In this document: piece by piece, positions 36,585-47,458 of the stretch
How positions within the stretch are numbered: the stretch's first letter is position 1
Layout: every line of letters starts with the position of its first letter
DNA from: Mangrovibacter phragmitis
GTDB lineage: Bacteria > Pseudomonadota > Gammaproteobacteria > Enterobacterales > Enterobacteriaceae
Assembly: GCF_001655675.1 (NCBI RefSeq)
Contig: NZ_LYRP01000001.1
Location: forward strand, 744,001 to 808,000
Length of the DNA stretch: 64,000 nt
Reading direction: 5' to 3'
Position numbers and translations under genes: made by a program
Notes under the pieces: generated by a model
Told to the model about the DNA's origin: nothing
Database searches by the model: none
What the model saw: only the letters and a program-made list of their open reading frames with translations

Positions 36585-37325
36585 TTACAGCAACGCCAGC
36601 AGGAAAATCACTTCACCGGCTTCAATTGCCGCCCCCAGGGTATCGCCGGTTTGCCCGCCGAGGGTACGTTTCAGCGCCAGGCCCAGAACATATACCACAA
36701 CGGTCGTGATAAAAAAGGCCACCAGCCCGCGCCAGGAAAGCAGCACAGAAGCTAACACCAGACCGGCCCCTAATGTGACCAGAGTTTGCACCCCATTAAC
36801 CTTACCAATGAATAAGTTACCCAGGCCATTTTCCCGGGCATAACGCTGGCGGAACATCAGCAAAACAACCGCGCTGCGCCCGGCCAGGCAGGCACTGGCA
36901 AGCACGGGCAGTACCGGCTGCCCACGCAAAGCCAGTTCGCTAATCACCAGCACTTTCGCCAGCAAAATAAACACCAGCCCCAGCGCGCCATGAGTGCCCA
37001 GGCGGCTGTCTTTCATGATCTCCAGCATGCGCTCACGGCTACGGGCAGAAAAAACAGCGTCACAGGTATCTGCCAGCCCGTCGAGGTGAAAGCCCCCGGT
37101 AAGCACCGCCAGCGCCAGTACGGCGAAAAATGCTGCCAGCGGAGTGCCACTACCGGGCTGCAATACCAGAAACACCACTCCCGCCAGCGATCCCAGCAGC
37201 AACCCCACGAGAGGAAAAGTTACAATTCCGTTCACATACTGCTTCACGTCCAGGCTCTGATACCAGCGAGCACGCACTGGCAGGCGGCTCATAAATGCGA
37301 GCATCGCCAAATACAACTGAATCAT
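36585..37325 (-). CDS. cobS: Adenosylcobinamide-GDP ribazoletransferase (cobalamin synthase)
   Basis: Polytopic membrane enzyme of 246 residues that joins adenosylcobinamide-GDP to alpha-ribazole(-phosphate). The motif [17 protein letters not shown] with acidic residues is conserved. It overlaps the cobU stop by four bases. The order cobU-cobS-cobT matches Salmonella. Confidence 0.92.
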   Translation of the reverse strand: MIQLYLAMLAFMSRLPVRARWYQSLDVKQYVNGIVTFPLVGLLLGSLAGVVFLVLQPGSGTPLAAFFAVLALAVLTGGFHLDGLADTCDAVFSARSRERMLEIMKDSRLGTHGALGLVFILLAKVLVISELALRGQPVLPVLASACLAGRSAVVLLMFRQRYARENGLGNLFIGKVNGVQTLVTLGAGLVLASVLLSWRGLVAFFITTVVVYVLGLALKRTLGGQTGDTLGAAIEAGEVIFLLALL

Positions 37326-37867
37326 TTAATTTTTACTCCAATCCCTGACACCACCAGCCAGACGCCATCTGCCGCCTGAGCCAGCCGTTGATTAACCCGC
37401 CCTGCGATATCCCGAAAATGCCGGGCCAGGCGGTTTTCCGGCACAATGCCCATACCTACTTCATTCGTCACCAGAAATATCGGTGCCGGGCAGGCTGCAC
37501 AGGCCGCGATAAGCTGGTCGATTTGTTGGTTTACTGCTGCTTCAATAGCGGCATAGTTCCATGTTTCCGGGTCCTGCTCCCCTCCTTCATCAAACATCAA
37601 ATTGGTGACCAGCGTTGTCACACACTCCAGCAAGATGGCTTCACCTGGTGGGTTAGCCGGGGTAATAAAGCGCCCCAGGTCGCGCCAGGCTTCCACCGTG
37701 CGCCAGTGTGCCGGGCGCGAGGCCTTATGGTGTGCCACTCGTTGCGCCATCTCGCCATCAAAAATTTGCGAGGTGGCAATGTACAGCACCCGTGAAGCGG
37801 CCTGGGCTGCCAGCTCTTCTGCCTGGCGGCTTTTGCCACTACGGGCACCGCCGGTTATCAGCATCAT
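37322..37867 (-). CDS. cobU: Bifunctional adenosylcobinamide kinase/guanylyltransferase
   Basis: Phosphorylates adenosylcobinamide and transfers GMP to it, 181 residues. The P-loop is GGARSGKS. The guanylyl-accepting histidine lies in [11 protein letters not shown], and [10 protein letters not shown] and [20 protein letters not shown] are conserved. It overlaps cbiP and cobS by four bases each. Confidence 0.93.
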   Translation of the reverse strand: MMLITGGARSGKSRQAEELAAQAASRVLYIATSQIFDGEMAQRVAHHKASRPAHWRTVEAWRDLGRFITPANPPGEAILLECVTTLVTNLMFDEGGEQDPETWNYAAIEAAVNQQIDQLIAACAACPAPIFLVTNEVGMGIVPENRLARHFRDIAGRVNQRLAQAADGVWLVVSGIGVKIK

Positions 37868-39390
37868 ACGACTGGCTCCTGGTGTTGGTTCATGATGTGG
37901 TAAATTTTTTCGATATCAATGTGCTGGCGCATGGCGGCGGCCAGTTGGTCGAACTGCGCCTGCTTGTGGCGGGCGTAGTCCGGTATTTCACCTGGTAAAG
38001 GTGCCAGGCCCTTACGCTGGCGCAGGTTATCCAGCAACCGGCGGGTAAAGGCGGCGTTATCAAACACACCATGCAGGTAAGTCCCTGCCACGCGCCCGCA
38101 AGCACTGACAGCGCCATCAAGAGCAAGCCCGTGCTCTGCGCCCAGTTGAAAGACAGGCTGAGCCTGGTTACCGCGCTGGCTGGTGCCCATATGGATTTCA
38201 TAGCCACTGACGGGTAAATCGCCGCAACCCGCCAGAATACCGGGCAGCGCCGCCAGGCAATGGCCGCTGGCCTGCACGGTCACTTTGTCATGGGCAAACT
38301 GGGTAGTGATATCCAGCAGCCCTAACCCCGGCTGGCTCCCCAGCCTGGATTCCACCTGGTCAACAATCGTGTTGCCCAACATCTGGTAACCACCACACAC
38401 GCCGATAATCGCACCTCCGGCCTGGTACCAGGCGAGAATGCGTTTCGCCATACTGCTCTGGTGCAGCCATGCCAAATCCCCCAGGGTATTTTTGCTCCCA
38501 GGCAGAATAACTAAATCTGGCCCGCCAAAATCTTCCGGGTCGCGCACATAGCGCACCTGTACATCGGGCTGGAAAGCCAGCGGGTTAAAATCGGTAAAGT
38601 TGGAAATATGCGGCAAATGCACTACCACAATATCCAGTGCCTTATCCTGGCCGACCTGGTATCTGGCACGTTCCAGCACCACGCTATCTTCATCTTCCAG
38701 GTCAATATCCAGCCAGGGCATCACACCAATGACGGGTACACCGGTCAGGGCTTCTATTTGCTCAAGGCCAAGTTGCAACAGCGCAACATCACCACGGAAT
38801 TTATTAATGATGACGCCTTTGACCCGGGCGCGCTCTTCGGGTTGCAACAATGCGAGCGTGCCATAAATCGCGGCGAAAACGCCGCCCCGGTCGATGTCTG
38901 CCACCAGCACCACCGGGCAGCGGGCAATTTCTGCCATGCCCATGTTGACAATATCCCGGTCACGCAGGTTGATTTCAGCCGGGCTGCCCGCACCTTCCAG
39001 CACAATGGCGTCGTATTCTGCCGCCAGGCTGTGCCAGACATCGCTGATTTTCTGGCGCAGACGCGGTTTATACTCGTGGTAAGTTACGGCGTCCATATCC
39101 TGCGCCACCTTGCCCATCAGCACGACCTGGGCTTTGCGGTCACTGGTGGGTTTGAGCAATATGGGGTTCATGCGCACATCTGGCGCAATACCGGCGGCTT
39201 CCGCCTGAAAAATCTGTGCGCGCCCCATCTCTTTGCCGTCTGGCGTAACGCCTGAATTCAGCGCCATGTTTTGTGATTTAAACGGCGCACACGCCAGCCC
39301 GTCCTGCACCAGGATACGGCACAGCCCGGCGACCAGCACACTTTTCCCGACATCTGACGCCGTGCCCTGCAACATAATGGATTTACTCAT
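37864..39390 (-). CDS. cbiP: Adenosylcobyric acid synthase (glutamine-hydrolysing)
   Basis: Amidates four carboxylates of adenosylcobyrinic acid a,c-diamide, 508 residues. The N-terminal ATPase domain has [17 protein letters not shown] and DIDRGGVFA. The C-terminal class I amidotransferase has the nucleophile in [10 protein letters not shown] and the histidine in [14 protein letters not shown] lies seven bases before the start. Confidence 0.93.
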   Translation of the reverse strand: MSKSIMLQGTASDVGKSVLVAGLCRILVQDGLACAPFKSQNMALNSGVTPDGKEMGRAQIFQAEAAGIAPDVRMNPILLKPTSDRKAQVVLMGKVAQDMDAVTYHEYKPRLRQKISDVWHSLAAEYDAIVLEGAGSPAEINLRDRDIVNMGMAEIARCPVVLVADIDRGGVFAAIYGTLALLQPEERARVKGVIINKFRGDVALLQLGLEQIEALTGVPVIGVMPWLDIDLEDEDSVVLERARYQVGQDKALDIVVVHLPHISNFTDFNPLAFQPDVQVRYVRDPEDFGGPDLVILPGSKNTLGDLAWLHQSSMAKRILAWYQAGGAIIGVCGGYQMLGNTIVDQVESRLGSQPGLGLLDITTQFAHDKVTVQASGHCLAALPGILAGCGDLPVSGYEIHMGTSQRGNQAQPVFQLGAEHGLALDGAVSACGRVAGTYLHGVFDNAAFTRRLLDNLRQRKGLAPLPGEIPDYARHKQAQFDQLAAAMRQHIDIEKIYHIMNQHQEPVV

Positions 39391-39399
39391 GCCATCTCC

Positions 39400-39669
39400 T
39401 TAACCGCCACAGACGGGTGCCGGGTAAAAATCCCCCTGGCGTAATGTCATATCCAGTGCGGTTGTCATTTGCTGGTCACACCGCATCGCCAGGTTGAATA
39501 ACAATGAAACCCCGATTGCCAAAAAACGGCAGACACAAGGGACGTTACGATACCCAAACCGTAATGTCTGCGCACGGTAAATTGCCGCGGGTTCGTTCTG
39601 CAGAATAAAAATACAGCGCCAGGCAAGTGCCGGACCACTAAAAGGCCGCCGTTTTACCTGTTGCTCCAT
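39400..39669 (-). CDS. Small unknown gene between cbiL and cbiP
   Basis: An 89-residue frame that overlaps the cbiL end by 16 bases and stops nine bases before the cbiP start codon; its stop overlaps the cbiP ribosome site. The protein has six cysteines (for example NVPCVCRF and MRCDQ) and one possible membrane segment (FLAIGVSLLFNLAM). I do not recognise a family. It occupies the place where cbiM-N-Q-O lie in Salmonella. It could be a small operon gene or a relic left by loss of the transporter genes. Confidence 0.45.
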   Translation of the reverse strand: MEQQVKRRPFSGPALAWRCIFILQNEPAAIYRAQTLRFGYRNVPCVCRFLAIGVSLLFNLAMRCDQQMTTALDMTLRQGDFYPAPVCGG

Positions 39670-40385
39670 GATTCACTCCTGATATCCCATTGCTTATTGA
39701 CCAGAATGGTCGAAAAGTAGGGAAGCGGTTCATCGTCCGGCACCGCAGACAAATCACGCCAGCTACGCTCACCTGGCAAGGTGGCTTCGGCCATCATCAC
39801 TGCATGGTCAATAACACCGCAGGACTGCAACAGCGCTTTCATTGCCGGAAAACGCCCGTAGACCTTCATCATTACCACGCAATCGTGGTTATTCAGGGTA
39901 GTGCGCAGGTGTTGTTCGCTGTCGGAACAGGCAACAACGGCCAGTGACTGCTGGTCCATTGCCAGCGGCAGCGCGGCGGCAGACGCAATGGCTGAAAACG
40001 AGGTCACGCCCGGAACAATTTCCAGCCAGTCCGGGCGGCCAAGGCGTGCCAGTAACCACACCCAGGTGCTGAACAACATGGCGTCGCCCAGGGTAATAAA
40101 CCCTACTTGTTTGCCCGCCTGCGCTTCGCGAGCCAGCGTGCCAGCCACTTCATCCCAAACCGCTGCTTTGGCATCGTTATCTGCACTCATCGGGAAATGG
40201 CAGGTGTGCACTTCGGTGGTTTCACTCAGCCAGGGGCGCACAATACTTAGCGCCAGGCTGTCTGCGCCTTTACGCCCGGCCGGAGCATACAGGCAATCCA
40301 GCCTGCCAAGAATGCGCGTTGCCCGTACCGTCATCAGGTCGCTGGCACCAGGGCCGGTGCTAATGGCATATAACCGCCCACTCAT
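39654..40385 (-). CDS. cbiL: Cobalt-precorrin-2 C20-methyltransferase
   Basis: SAM-dependent methyltransferase of 243 residues adding the C20 methyl group. Family motifs are STGPGASDLMTVRA, TLGDAMLFSTWVWL and VPGVTSFSA. The start is placed at MSGRLYAIS, overlapping the cbiK stop by four bases (ATGA); the frame extends 46 codons upstream inside cbiK, which is not family-like. Confidence 0.92.
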   Translation of the reverse strand: MSGRLYAISTGPGASDLMTVRATRILGRLDCLYAPAGRKGADSLALSIVRPWLSETTEVHTCHFPMSADNDAKAAVWDEVAGTLAREAQAGKQVGFITLGDAMLFSTWVWLLARLGRPDWLEIVPGVTSFSAIASAAALPLAMDQQSLAVVACSDSEQHLRTTLNNHDCVVMMKVYGRFPAMKALLQSCGVIDHAVMMAEATLPGERSWRDLSAVPDDEPLPYFSTILVNKQWDIRSESWSNR

Positions 40386-41179
40386 GCCGCCACCTCCTGG
40401 GTACCCGCCGCCAGCGCCTGCTGCAAATGGGTAACAAACTGGCTGCGGATCGCCGGGTTTTCCCCCAGCCCTTGCAGGCACACTTGTGCTGGAATGCCTG
40501 CCGCGGCAAAACAACTTTTCCATGAATCGGGTGCATCGGAAGCCATATCGTTAATGGCGTGGTCACCGGCCACCAGCATTAGCGGCATCAGAACCACCCT
40601 GCGTACCCCCTGCTGTTGCATGCTGTGAACCAGTTGCCCCACTTCCGGGTAACTTTCCACCGCGCCAACCCGGGCAGGGAAATGGCAGGCCTGCATCATA
40701 TGATCAAGGCAGGCATAAGCCGCAAACGCATGGTGGCTGGCACCGTGCCCCATAAACACCACTTGTTCGTCGTCCGCTAATGGCGGCATCTGGCTGCGCA
40801 GTGCCGCCATCAGTTGCTGGTAATCTTCAAAGGTGCTGAGCAGTGGCGAGCCAAGCACCAGTCGTGCGAAATGCCCCTGCCACAGAGCGGTATCCCGCAC
40901 CACTTTTTCGTACTCGTCGCCATTAATAATATGCAGCGACTGAATGGCGACATCCTGGTAGCCTTGTTCCGCCAGTTGCTGCAAGGCCTGCGCGGGTGAC
41001 GGTATCACCAGCCCGTCGCGCCTCGCCAGTTTGCGGATAATCATGCCGGAGGTAAAAGCGCGTAACAGCGTGCGGTCCGGGCAACAGGCCGCCAGCGCCT
41101 GTTCACAGGCAACAATATTTTTTTCCAGTGTATCTGGGTAGCTGGTGCCAAAACTCACCACCAGTAATGCTTTTTTCAT
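40382..41179 (-). CDS. cbiK: Sirohydrochlorin cobaltochelatase
   Basis: Inserts Co2+ into sirohydrochlorin at the start of the anaerobic pathway, 265 residues, soluble form without a signal peptide. Metal-handling histidines are in FMGHGASHHAF and LVAGDHAINDM; KKALLVVSFGTSYPDT is the family start. It overlaps cbiJ and cbiL by four bases each. Confidence 0.92.
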   Translation of the reverse strand: MKKALLVVSFGTSYPDTLEKNIVACEQALAACCPDRTLLRAFTSGMIIRKLARRDGLVIPSPAQALQQLAEQGYQDVAIQSLHIINGDEYEKVVRDTALWQGHFARLVLGSPLLSTFEDYQQLMAALRSQMPPLADDEQVVFMGHGASHHAFAAYACLDHMMQACHFPARVGAVESYPEVGQLVHSMQQQGVRRVVLMPLMLVAGDHAINDMASDAPDSWKSCFAAAGIPAQVCLQGLGENPAIRSQFVTHLQQALAAGTQEVAA

Positions 41180-42000
41180 ACTGTTGTTCTCCTGTTACTG
41201 AGCGCACTGGGTTGCGGGTTAACGGGTGATGCCAGCCAGCCCTGCAGCTTGCGGGTAAATGCTTCCGGCCCGTCCAGCACCAGGGCTTCCGGCACCATTT
41301 CCCGTGGCCGCGTCACCACAATGCAGGGAATGGCGGCCTGAAGAGCCGGTACAATTTTGTCGAGGTAGCCGCCCTGAATGCCAGACTCTTTGGTAATTAC
41401 CACATCGGGTGCGCAAAACTGATACAACGCCTGGTTAAAGGCTGCGTCGAACGGGCCTTTCAGGGCAAAAATATTCTCCGGGCCAAGCCCCAGTTGCTCA
41501 CACTGTTCAATGACAGAAGCCACGGGAAGAACACGCACCAGCAGGTGTTTGCCCGGCAACCCTGCCTGCCAGCGGGCCAGGTCTTTACTGCCTGTGGTTA
41601 ACAACACGCGCGGGCCAAGCGCACCGGCAACACCACAGGCTTGTTCAATATTTGCCACCTTGTGTAATAACGGGTGAGAAACGCAATCCAGCTGGCTGGG
41701 GCGGCGATAACGGCTGTAGGCGATACCGGTTTGCTGGCAGGCCAGCCAGGCATTACGGCTGATTTCCTGGGCATAGGGATGGGTGGCATCAACCAGCCAG
41801 TTAACCCTGCGGCTTGCAAGTAATTCAGCCAGTTGCCCGGCATCCAGCCGCCCGCACAACACGGAACCTGCGCGCACCGAAGCCAGCCGGGCTCCGGCCT
41901 CCGTCGCGACAGACAGAGTGTAAGGCACCGCCGCCATTTCCAGTTGCTGGCAAATCGGCGTGGCATCGCTGGTGCCGCCCAGAACCAGGACATGGTTCAC
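41176..42000 (-). CDS. cbiJ: Cobalt-precorrin-6A reductase
   Basis: NADH-dependent reductase of the corrin ring, 274 residues. It begins with a nucleotide-binding-like strand HVLVLGGTSDATPICQQL. Other conserved parts are DATHPYAQEISRNAW, LLTTGSKDL, ALKGPFD and VITKESGIQGG. The GTG at 42000 is chosen because it overlaps the cbiH stop (GTGA) and fits the family N-terminus; an open extension upstream lies inside cbiH. Confidence 0.9.
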   Translation of the reverse strand: MNHVLVLGGTSDATPICQQLEMAAVPYTLSVATEAGARLASVRAGSVLCGRLDAGQLAELLASRRVNWLVDATHPYAQEISRNAWLACQQTGIAYSRYRRPSQLDCVSHPLLHKVANIEQACGVAGALGPRVLLTTGSKDLARWQAGLPGKHLLVRVLPVASVIEQCEQLGLGPENIFALKGPFDAAFNQALYQFCAPDVVITKESGIQGGYLDKIVPALQAAIPCIVVTRPREMVPEALVLDGPEAFTRKLQGWLASPVNPQPSALSNRRTTV

Positions 42001-42722
42001 AGGCGGTAACCCCGCGGGGTTATCATCAGCCCGTCTTTGACATAGGTAGTGGCATTCCCCACCACCACCAGGCTGGTCATATCGACAGGGGCGTAATCCA
42101 TATCCGCAAGGGTTGTCAGCCATTTTTCTTCTTTCTTGCGCCCGGCGGCCTTCACCACCCCAACCGGTGTGGCCGGGTTTTTCACCGTCATCAGCAAATC
42201 AAAGGCGCGCGCCAGGTGGCCCTCACGCCCGCGGCTGCGCGGGTTATAAAAGCAAATCACAAAATCGGCTTCCCCGGCAGCAATAATGCGTTTTTCAATC
42301 ACGGGCCAGGGCGTGAGTAAATCGCTCAGGCTGATATGGCAAAAGTCGTGCATCAGGGGCGCGCCGAGCAACGCAGCCGCCGCAATGCTGGCAGTCATTC
42401 CGGGCACTACCCGCACTTCAATACCGGCCTGTTGCTGGCTCACCAGCTCTAAAATCAGGCCAGCCATTCCGTAAATACCGGCATCACCGCTACTGACCAG
42501 AGCCACATTATGGCCTGCTTTGGCAAGGTCAATTGCCGTTTGGCAGCGCTCGATTTCTTTGCACATACCGGTTTTAATTACCTGTTTATCGCCAGTAAAC
42601 GCTTTCACCAGGTGGGTGTAGGTTTTGTAGCCAACGATAATATCTGCCGCCGCCAGCGCTTCAGTGGCTTCGACGGTCATCATGGCCTGGGAACCCGGCC
42701 CTATTCCGATTACGGTTAACAT
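41997..42722 (-). CDS. cbiH: Cobalt-precorrin-3 C17-methyltransferase (ring contraction)
   Basis: SAM methyltransferase of 241 residues that methylates C17 and drives ring contraction. Motifs include VIGIGPGSQAMMTVEA, LVSSGDAGIYGMAG, VPGMTASIAAAALLGAPL and CFYNPRSRGR. Start and stop overlap neighbours, indicating tight coupling. Confidence 0.93.
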   Translation of the reverse strand: MLTVIGIGPGSQAMMTVEATEALAAADIIVGYKTYTHLVKAFTGDKQVIKTGMCKEIERCQTAIDLAKAGHNVALVSSGDAGIYGMAGLILELVSQQQAGIEVRVVPGMTASIAAAALLGAPLMHDFCHISLSDLLTPWPVIEKRIIAAGEADFVICFYNPRSRGREGHLARAFDLLMTVKNPATPVGVVKAAGRKKEEKWLTTLADMDYAPVDMTSLVVVGNATTYVKDGLMITPRGYRL

Positions 42723-43777
42723 CAGTGTACAACCCCTAAAGTCAGGGTAACGCCTTGTTCACGCAAGGTTTCCCCCAGTAAATGACCACCACTCATCAGC
42801 CAGGCGACCGGGCCGGAAACACTGCCAACGCCCGCGACTTCGCGCACAAACGCCGAAACAGGGAAATGCGCTTCGCCAGGTTGTAGTTCGCTTGCGGAAA
42901 AAATTTCAAACGGCACCTGGTAACATTGCGCAAGTGCCTGCAGGCCGGGTTCGTCCTGTTTCAAATCGATACTGCCAATAGCCCGTAATGCGAGTGAATC
43001 CAGGCGGCGGGCCTGCAACTGTTCAGCCAACAGCTTGTGCAGCACAGTGAAAGGCGTATTCCGGCGGCAACCAATACCCGCGACAATGCGGCGGGGAACC
43101 AGTTTAAAGACCGGGCAGTTAACTTCTGGCAGCCTGGCGCGCAGCGTGACACACACCAGCGCATCGAGCCGGGGTAACGCGCTAAGCTCGGCCACGTTGA
43201 TAAACCCGTCAGTGGTCACCTGGTGCTGTTGGCTGGCAAAGTCATCATCCCACCACAGCCCCACCTGCTGCCCGCTGACCAACATTTGGTTGATGGTTTT
43301 TACTCCATCACGCAGGTTTTCCATCCTGGCGTCCAGTTGGCTTGCCAGGGTATCAAGAGCCGCCAGGCCATTCACATCTGTTGCCGTGGTAATGACCGGG
43401 TCTGCGCCCAGTACACCAGCCAGGTAGCAGGCCAGAGCATTCGCTCCGCCCATATGCCCGGAAAGCAGGCTAATCACATGCTGGCCGCGCTCATCAATCA
43501 CCACGACCGCCGGGTCAGACATTTTGTCTTGCAGCAGTGGCGCTATCATGCGCACCGCAATGCCTGTCGCACCAATAAAAATCAATGCGGAATGCACCGG
43601 GAACGCGTCTTTTACAGTTTGAGCAAAACTGCCCATAAACGGGCGAAACCCTTTTTTCAGTAGCGGCTCACTGGTAAAGCAGGTTACTGGCAATACAGCC
43701 CGCAGCCGTTCTGCCAGTGCCACGCCACCTGGCGTCAGGCAGAACAACACCAGGGATTCAGGCCTGACGGTATTCAT
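42722..43777 (-). CDS. cbiG: Cobalt-precorrin-5A hydrolase
   Basis: Opens the delta-lactone and releases the C20 fragment as acetaldehyde, 351 residues. The N-terminal CbiG domain shows [16 protein letters not shown] and [14 protein letters not shown]. The C-terminal domain has [12 protein letters not shown]. The ATG at 43777 lies within the last 20 bases of cbiF; a slightly longer frame exists but lacks a better ribosome site. Confidence 0.92.
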   Translation of the reverse strand: MNTVRPESLVLFCLTPGGVALAERLRAVLPVTCFTSEPLLKKGFRPFMGSFAQTVKDAFPVHSALIFIGATGIAVRMIAPLLQDKMSDPAVVVIDERGQHVISLLSGHMGGANALACYLAGVLGADPVITTATDVNGLAALDTLASQLDARMENLRDGVKTINQMLVSGQQVGLWWDDDFASQQHQVTTDGFINVAELSALPRLDALVCVTLRARLPEVNCPVFKLVPRRIVAGIGCRRNTPFTVLHKLLAEQLQARRLDSLALRAIGSIDLKQDEPGLQALAQCYQVPFEIFSASELQPGEAHFPVSAFVREVAGVGSVSGPVAWLMSGGHLLGETLREQGVTLTLGVVH

Positions 43778-44525
43778 GGCTAAACCCGGCATCATAAAGT
43801 TTGGAGTAATGGTATTCCTCGCCCAGAAACGCCCCCACCAGTATCAGTGCGGTTTTGCGTATTCCGGCGGCCCTCACCTTTTCGCTGATATCCGCCAGCG
43901 TCCCCCGCACTACCCGGCGCTCCGGCCAGGTGGCTTTGTACACCACCGCCACTGGGGTTTGTGGTGGGTAACCGCCTGCTGTCAGGCGTTCTGCCACCCG
44001 GTTAATTCGCTGCACGGACAAAAAAATCGCCATGGATGTCTGGTGCGCGGCAAAACTCTCCAGTTGCTCTTTCTCCGGCACGGGTGTGCGCCCTTCCAGG
44101 CGAGTGATTATCAGGCTCTGGGAAACTTCCGGTACGGTGTATTCCACGCCGAGATCCGCGGCGGCCCCCAAAAAGGCACTGACTCCCGGCACCACTTGCC
44201 AGCTAATGCCCCGCGCAGACAGCATTTCCCCCTGCTCACGCACCGAGCCATAGAGCGATAAATCCCCGGTTTGCAGGCGCACCACACACTTGCCATTGCG
44301 CACACCGTCTGCCATCAGGCCAATAATGGCTTCCAGCGCCAGGCTTGCGCTGTCGTGGCATTGCGCCTGAGGGCACCACTCAAGCAGTTCCGTATTAATT
44401 AACGAACCTGCATAAATGACGATATCGGCCCGCTGTAACAGCCGGTAGCCCTTCAGCGTAATCAGCTCTTTGTCGCCGGGGCCTGCGCCAACAAACCAGA
44501 CGCCCGGAAATACCGGTTCAGCCAT
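43758..44525 (-). CDS. cbiF: Cobalt-precorrin-4 C11-methyltransferase
   Basis: SAM methyltransferase of 255 residues adding the C11 methyl group. Motifs are [39 protein letters not shown] and [15 protein letters not shown]. It overlaps the cbiT stop by eight bases. Confidence 0.93.
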   Translation of the reverse strand: MAEPVFPGVWFVGAGPGDKELITLKGYRLLQRADIVIYAGSLINTELLEWCPQAQCHDSASLALEAIIGLMADGVRNGKCVVRLQTGDLSLYGSVREQGEMLSARGISWQVVPGVSAFLGAAADLGVEYTVPEVSQSLIITRLEGRTPVPEKEQLESFAAHQTSMAIFLSVQRINRVAERLTAGGYPPQTPVAVVYKATWPERRVVRGTLADISEKVRAAGIRKTALILVGAFLGEEYHYSKLYDAGFSHEYRQA

Positions 44526-45087
44526 GGTTGCCCTCCTTCAGGCAGGAAATCACAAAGGTTGGGTTGTTCGGTTTGAAATAGTGCCCTTCTCCCAGCGCCA
44601 CCATGGATGACGCCTGGAGCTGAACACACTCCAGCGCACAGACGGGCAGGCTGCCAAGCAGTGTGAGCGCCTGCATCAGGTTCTCATGCAGAATAAAAGT
44701 CATGACCAGGCGACCACCGGGAACTAAATGCTCCAGCGACCAGTGCAGCAATGCCGACAGTTGCCCGCCACTGCCGCCAATAAAAATGGCATCGACCTGT
44801 AAATCGCAATTAACCGGGGCCTGTGCTGCTATAACCTGCACATTTTCGCAACCGAAATGGCTGCGGTTGGTGTGTAACAACGCCAGCGCCGCCGCATCCC
44901 GTTCAATAGCAATCACCTGTAGTCCAGGCCAGGTTACCGCGGCTTCCAGCGATACACTGCCGGTGCCTGCGCCCACGTCCATAAAGGTTTCAGCACTGTG
45001 CAGTTGCAGGCGGGAGAGGACCAGCGCCCGCACCGGCTCTTTGGTCATGGGTACGCGCTCACCGCGTAAAAAATGGGCATCATTCAT
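44518..45087 (-). CDS. cbiT: Cobalt-precorrin-6B C15-methyltransferase (decarboxylating subunit)
   Basis: Class I SAM methyltransferase of 189 residues that methylates C15 and decarboxylates the C12 acetate. The SAM site is [16 protein letters not shown], and [10 protein letters not shown] is typical. Encoded separately from CbiE, as in Salmonella, whereas CobL fuses both. Confidence 0.92.
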   Translation of the reverse strand: MNDAHFLRGERVPMTKEPVRALVLSRLQLHSAETFMDVGAGTGSVSLEAAVTWPGLQVIAIERDAAALALLHTNRSHFGCENVQVIAAQAPVNCDLQVDAIFIGGSGGQLSALLHWSLEHLVPGGRLVMTFILHENLMQALTLLGSLPVCALECVQLQASSMVALGEGHYFKPNNPTFVISCLKEGNHG

Positions 45088-45682
45088 TGAGGATCACCAC
45101 AACATTCATATCAAAGTCTCCGGTTACCACGGATGCGGGCAACCGCCGGATACGCTCATTCTCCAGCGAGAGGTTTTCACCAATGATCATGGTGCGCTGC
45201 CCAGCGCCCCATGCCACCAGGTGCCGGGCGATTTGCGCCGGGCCATTGTTGCGGTCTGTCACCAGGGCCACTTTGTTGTGGCGCAGCAGGTTTTCGTAAT
45301 CCACTTCCCGCCCGTGGCTGCTGGTCAGCCAGATATCGTTCATGTCCACTCCAGCTTTGGCACACAGATACTGCATGGCGCTTACTCCGGGGATCACATC
45401 AATATTTTCACGCCCAAAATGGTCGCACAGGCGTTTACCAATCCCGAACAGCATTGGGTCTCCAGACGCGAGCAGCACGATATCCTGCTGCTGCACGCCT
45501 TCCAGCCACGCCACCAAAGCGGCGATATCTGCCGTGAGCAGGTGTGTTTCGCCTTCAAATGCTTCAAACAATTTGAGATGCCGCCTGCCGCCAACCAGCA
45601 CACCGGCGCAGGCGATGGCCTGGCGAGCCTGTTGTGTCAGCAATGCAAGGTTACCAGGCCCAATGCCCACGACAGTAATCAC
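45080..45682 (-). CDS. cbiE: Cobalt-precorrin-7 C5-methyltransferase
   Basis: SAM methyltransferase of 200 residues adding the C5 methyl group. Motifs are [29 protein letters not shown] and [15 protein letters not shown]. It overlaps cbiD by four bases and cbiT by eight. Confidence 0.92.
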   Translation of the reverse strand: MITVVGIGPGNLALLTQQARQAIACAGVLVGGRRHLKLFEAFEGETHLLTADIAALVAWLEGVQQQDIVLLASGDPMLFGIGKRLCDHFGRENIDVIPGVSAMQYLCAKAGVDMNDIWLTSSHGREVDYENLLRHNKVALVTDRNNGPAQIARHLVAWGAGQRTMIIGENLSLENERIRRLPASVVTGDFDMNVVVILNE

Positions 45683-46815
45683 TGGAATGCCTCCTGAATC
45701 ACCGCCAGCGGGCGGCTGCAGCCAAGCAGTTGTTGTTCAAATGAGAAAAGAATGGCGTCGCACTGTGGGGGAGATTGTGTGAAGCGCAACATTTCCTGGA
45801 CACGGGCACAAACCCGTTGTGCCAGCTCAGGGTAAATCCGTGCGTAACCCGCGCGGCCAATCAGTGGCAGTGCAGCTTCTGTGGTGTCGCATTCACTGAC
45901 TGCGCGCAACAACGCCAGGGGCGCACCCATCAGCGCCAGGTGGGCGACCAGCACTTCCATGCGGGCATCTGCAATATGGCTGTGAGTATGAAAAATACCG
46001 GCGGCGACTTTAATCAACTTGCCCGGGTGCCCGACCAGCAACACGCGTTTAAACCCCAGCCGCACGGTTTCCTGGACCATATAGCCCACAAAGTTGCTCA
46101 TGGTGACCACCATAGCCGGGTCAAGGTGCAGGCTTTCCCGTACAAAACGCTCACCGTGGTTACCCGGCACCAGAATGACATTTTCCCGGCCTTCCGCGCG
46201 TTTCTGCTCCAGCTCAATCACCAGCGCCCGTTTCCAGCTCTCTTCAGACATTGGCGTCACAATACCCGTCGTGCCGATAATGGAAATGCCCCCCAGAATG
46301 CCGAGCCGGGCATTCATGGTTTTTTTTGCCCGGTCTTCCCCTTCCGGTGCGAAAATTTCGACTTCTGCCCCACGTTGCGGCCCAATCACTTCACGCACCG
46401 CGGCTTCTATGGTTTGCCGGGGCGTGCGGTTAATGGCCGGTTCCCCTGGCGCCAGGCCAGTTCCCGGGCGGGTGACCACGCCGATGCCTGCGCCGCCTTG
46501 CAGCGTGATAGCCCCCGAGTCATTCAGGCGAACCCTGGCAAAAATCAGCATGCCGTGGGTGGCATCGACATCATCGCCCCCGTCTTTACGAATGGCGGCG
46601 GTGGCCTGCTGGCCTTCAATTACCGGTAATTCCACGTTCAAATGCAGGGTGATGCCAGACGGCGTGGTAATAGAAACCTGGTTAATTACCTGCTGGCGCA
46701 ACACCATTAACGCAGCAACCCGGGCGGCGGCGGTTGCGCAGGAGCCGGTGGTATAGCCTTTACGCAAGGCTTTGCCGTTGTGCCAGACGGTACCGGCGAG
46801 GCTGAAATCAGTCAT
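45679..46815 (-). CDS. cbiD: Cobalt-precorrin-5B C1-methyltransferase
   Basis: Methylates C1 of the corrin ring in the anaerobic route, 378 residues. The family opening [20 protein letters not shown] and the segment [18 protein letters not shown] are clear. The ATG at 46815 (MTDFSLAG) overlaps the cbiC stop by eight bases; the frame extends 27 codons upstream within cbiC. Confidence 0.93.
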   Translation of the reverse strand: MTDFSLAGTVWHNGKALRKGYTTGSCATAAARVAALMVLRQQVINQVSITTPSGITLHLNVELPVIEGQQATAAIRKDGGDDVDATHGMLIFARVRLNDSGAITLQGGAGIGVVTRPGTGLAPGEPAINRTPRQTIEAAVREVIGPQRGAEVEIFAPEGEDRAKKTMNARLGILGGISIIGTTGIVTPMSEESWKRALVIELEQKRAEGRENVILVPGNHGERFVRESLHLDPAMVVTMSNFVGYMVQETVRLGFKRVLLVGHPGKLIKVAAGIFHTHSHIADARMEVLVAHLALMGAPLALLRAVSECDTTEAALPLIGRAGYARIYPELAQRVCARVQEMLRFTQSPPQCDAILFSFEQQLLGCSRPLAVIQEAFQ

Positions 46816-47443
46816 CACCTGCCTCCATGGTGTAAAGCACGGCGTTGACAATAGCCGCAGCCACATTGCTGCCGCCTTTGCGCCCACAGGCAGCAATACC
46901 TGGCAGGCCGCTGTCTGTCAGGGCCTGTTTGGATTCAGCCGCGCCGACAAAACCCACCGGTACGCCAATGACGGCGGCAGGTTGTTCACCACTTTCCAGC
47001 AGGCGGAATAACGCAGTAGGCGCATTGCCAAAAACAAAGATTTTCTCGCCCGGCATAGCCAGAGCGACATCAACCGCCGCCATTGAGCGGGTAATACCTT
47101 TTTGTTTTGCCACTGCCGCCACTTGCGGGTTGCTGATAAAACAGTGGCTGGCAACATGGTGCCGGGCAAGACGGGCCTTGTTGATACCGGCGAGCGCCAT
47201 GGTGGTGTCGGTAAACAGTGTGCAACCACGGCGCAACGCGGCATCCAGCACCGTAATAATGTGTGGTGAAAACCATAAGGTTTCCAGCCAGTCGAAATCT
47301 GCCGTGGTGTGAATCACCCGTTTGATAACCGCTTCCTGGCGTGGGTCACTGCACTGCCAGCCGGGGTGTTCAGCGGCAATTATCTCGCTAATTATCTCGA
47401 AGCTACGGCGTTCAATGAGCAAAGGCTGTTGAATGTAATCCAT
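46808..47443 (-). CDS. cbiC: Cobalt-precorrin-8 methylmutase
   Basis: Moves a methyl group from C11 to C12, giving cobyrinic acid, 211 residues. The catalytic His is probably in [10 protein letters not shown], the [11 protein letters not shown] tail is conserved, and so is the block PPSLAY-like [17 protein letters not shown]. It follows cbiB by 15 bases. Confidence 0.92.
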   Translation of the reverse strand: MDYIQQPLLIERRSFEIISEIIAAEHPGWQCSDPRQEAVIKRVIHTTADFDWLETLWFSPHIITVLDAALRRGCTLFTDTTMALAGINKARLARHHVASHCFISNPQVAAVAKQKGITRSMAAVDVALAMPGEKIFVFGNAPTALFRLLESGEQPAAVIGVPVGFVGAAESKQALTDSGLPGIAACGRKGGSNVAAAIVNAVLYTMEAGDD

Positions 47444-47458
47444 CGGGTTCTCCTGCCA

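Noticed and set aside
39390-39660. Second cobalamin riboswitch before cbiP
   Set aside because: No B12 box or matching P1 stem is present; the clear riboswitch is at 49915-50067.
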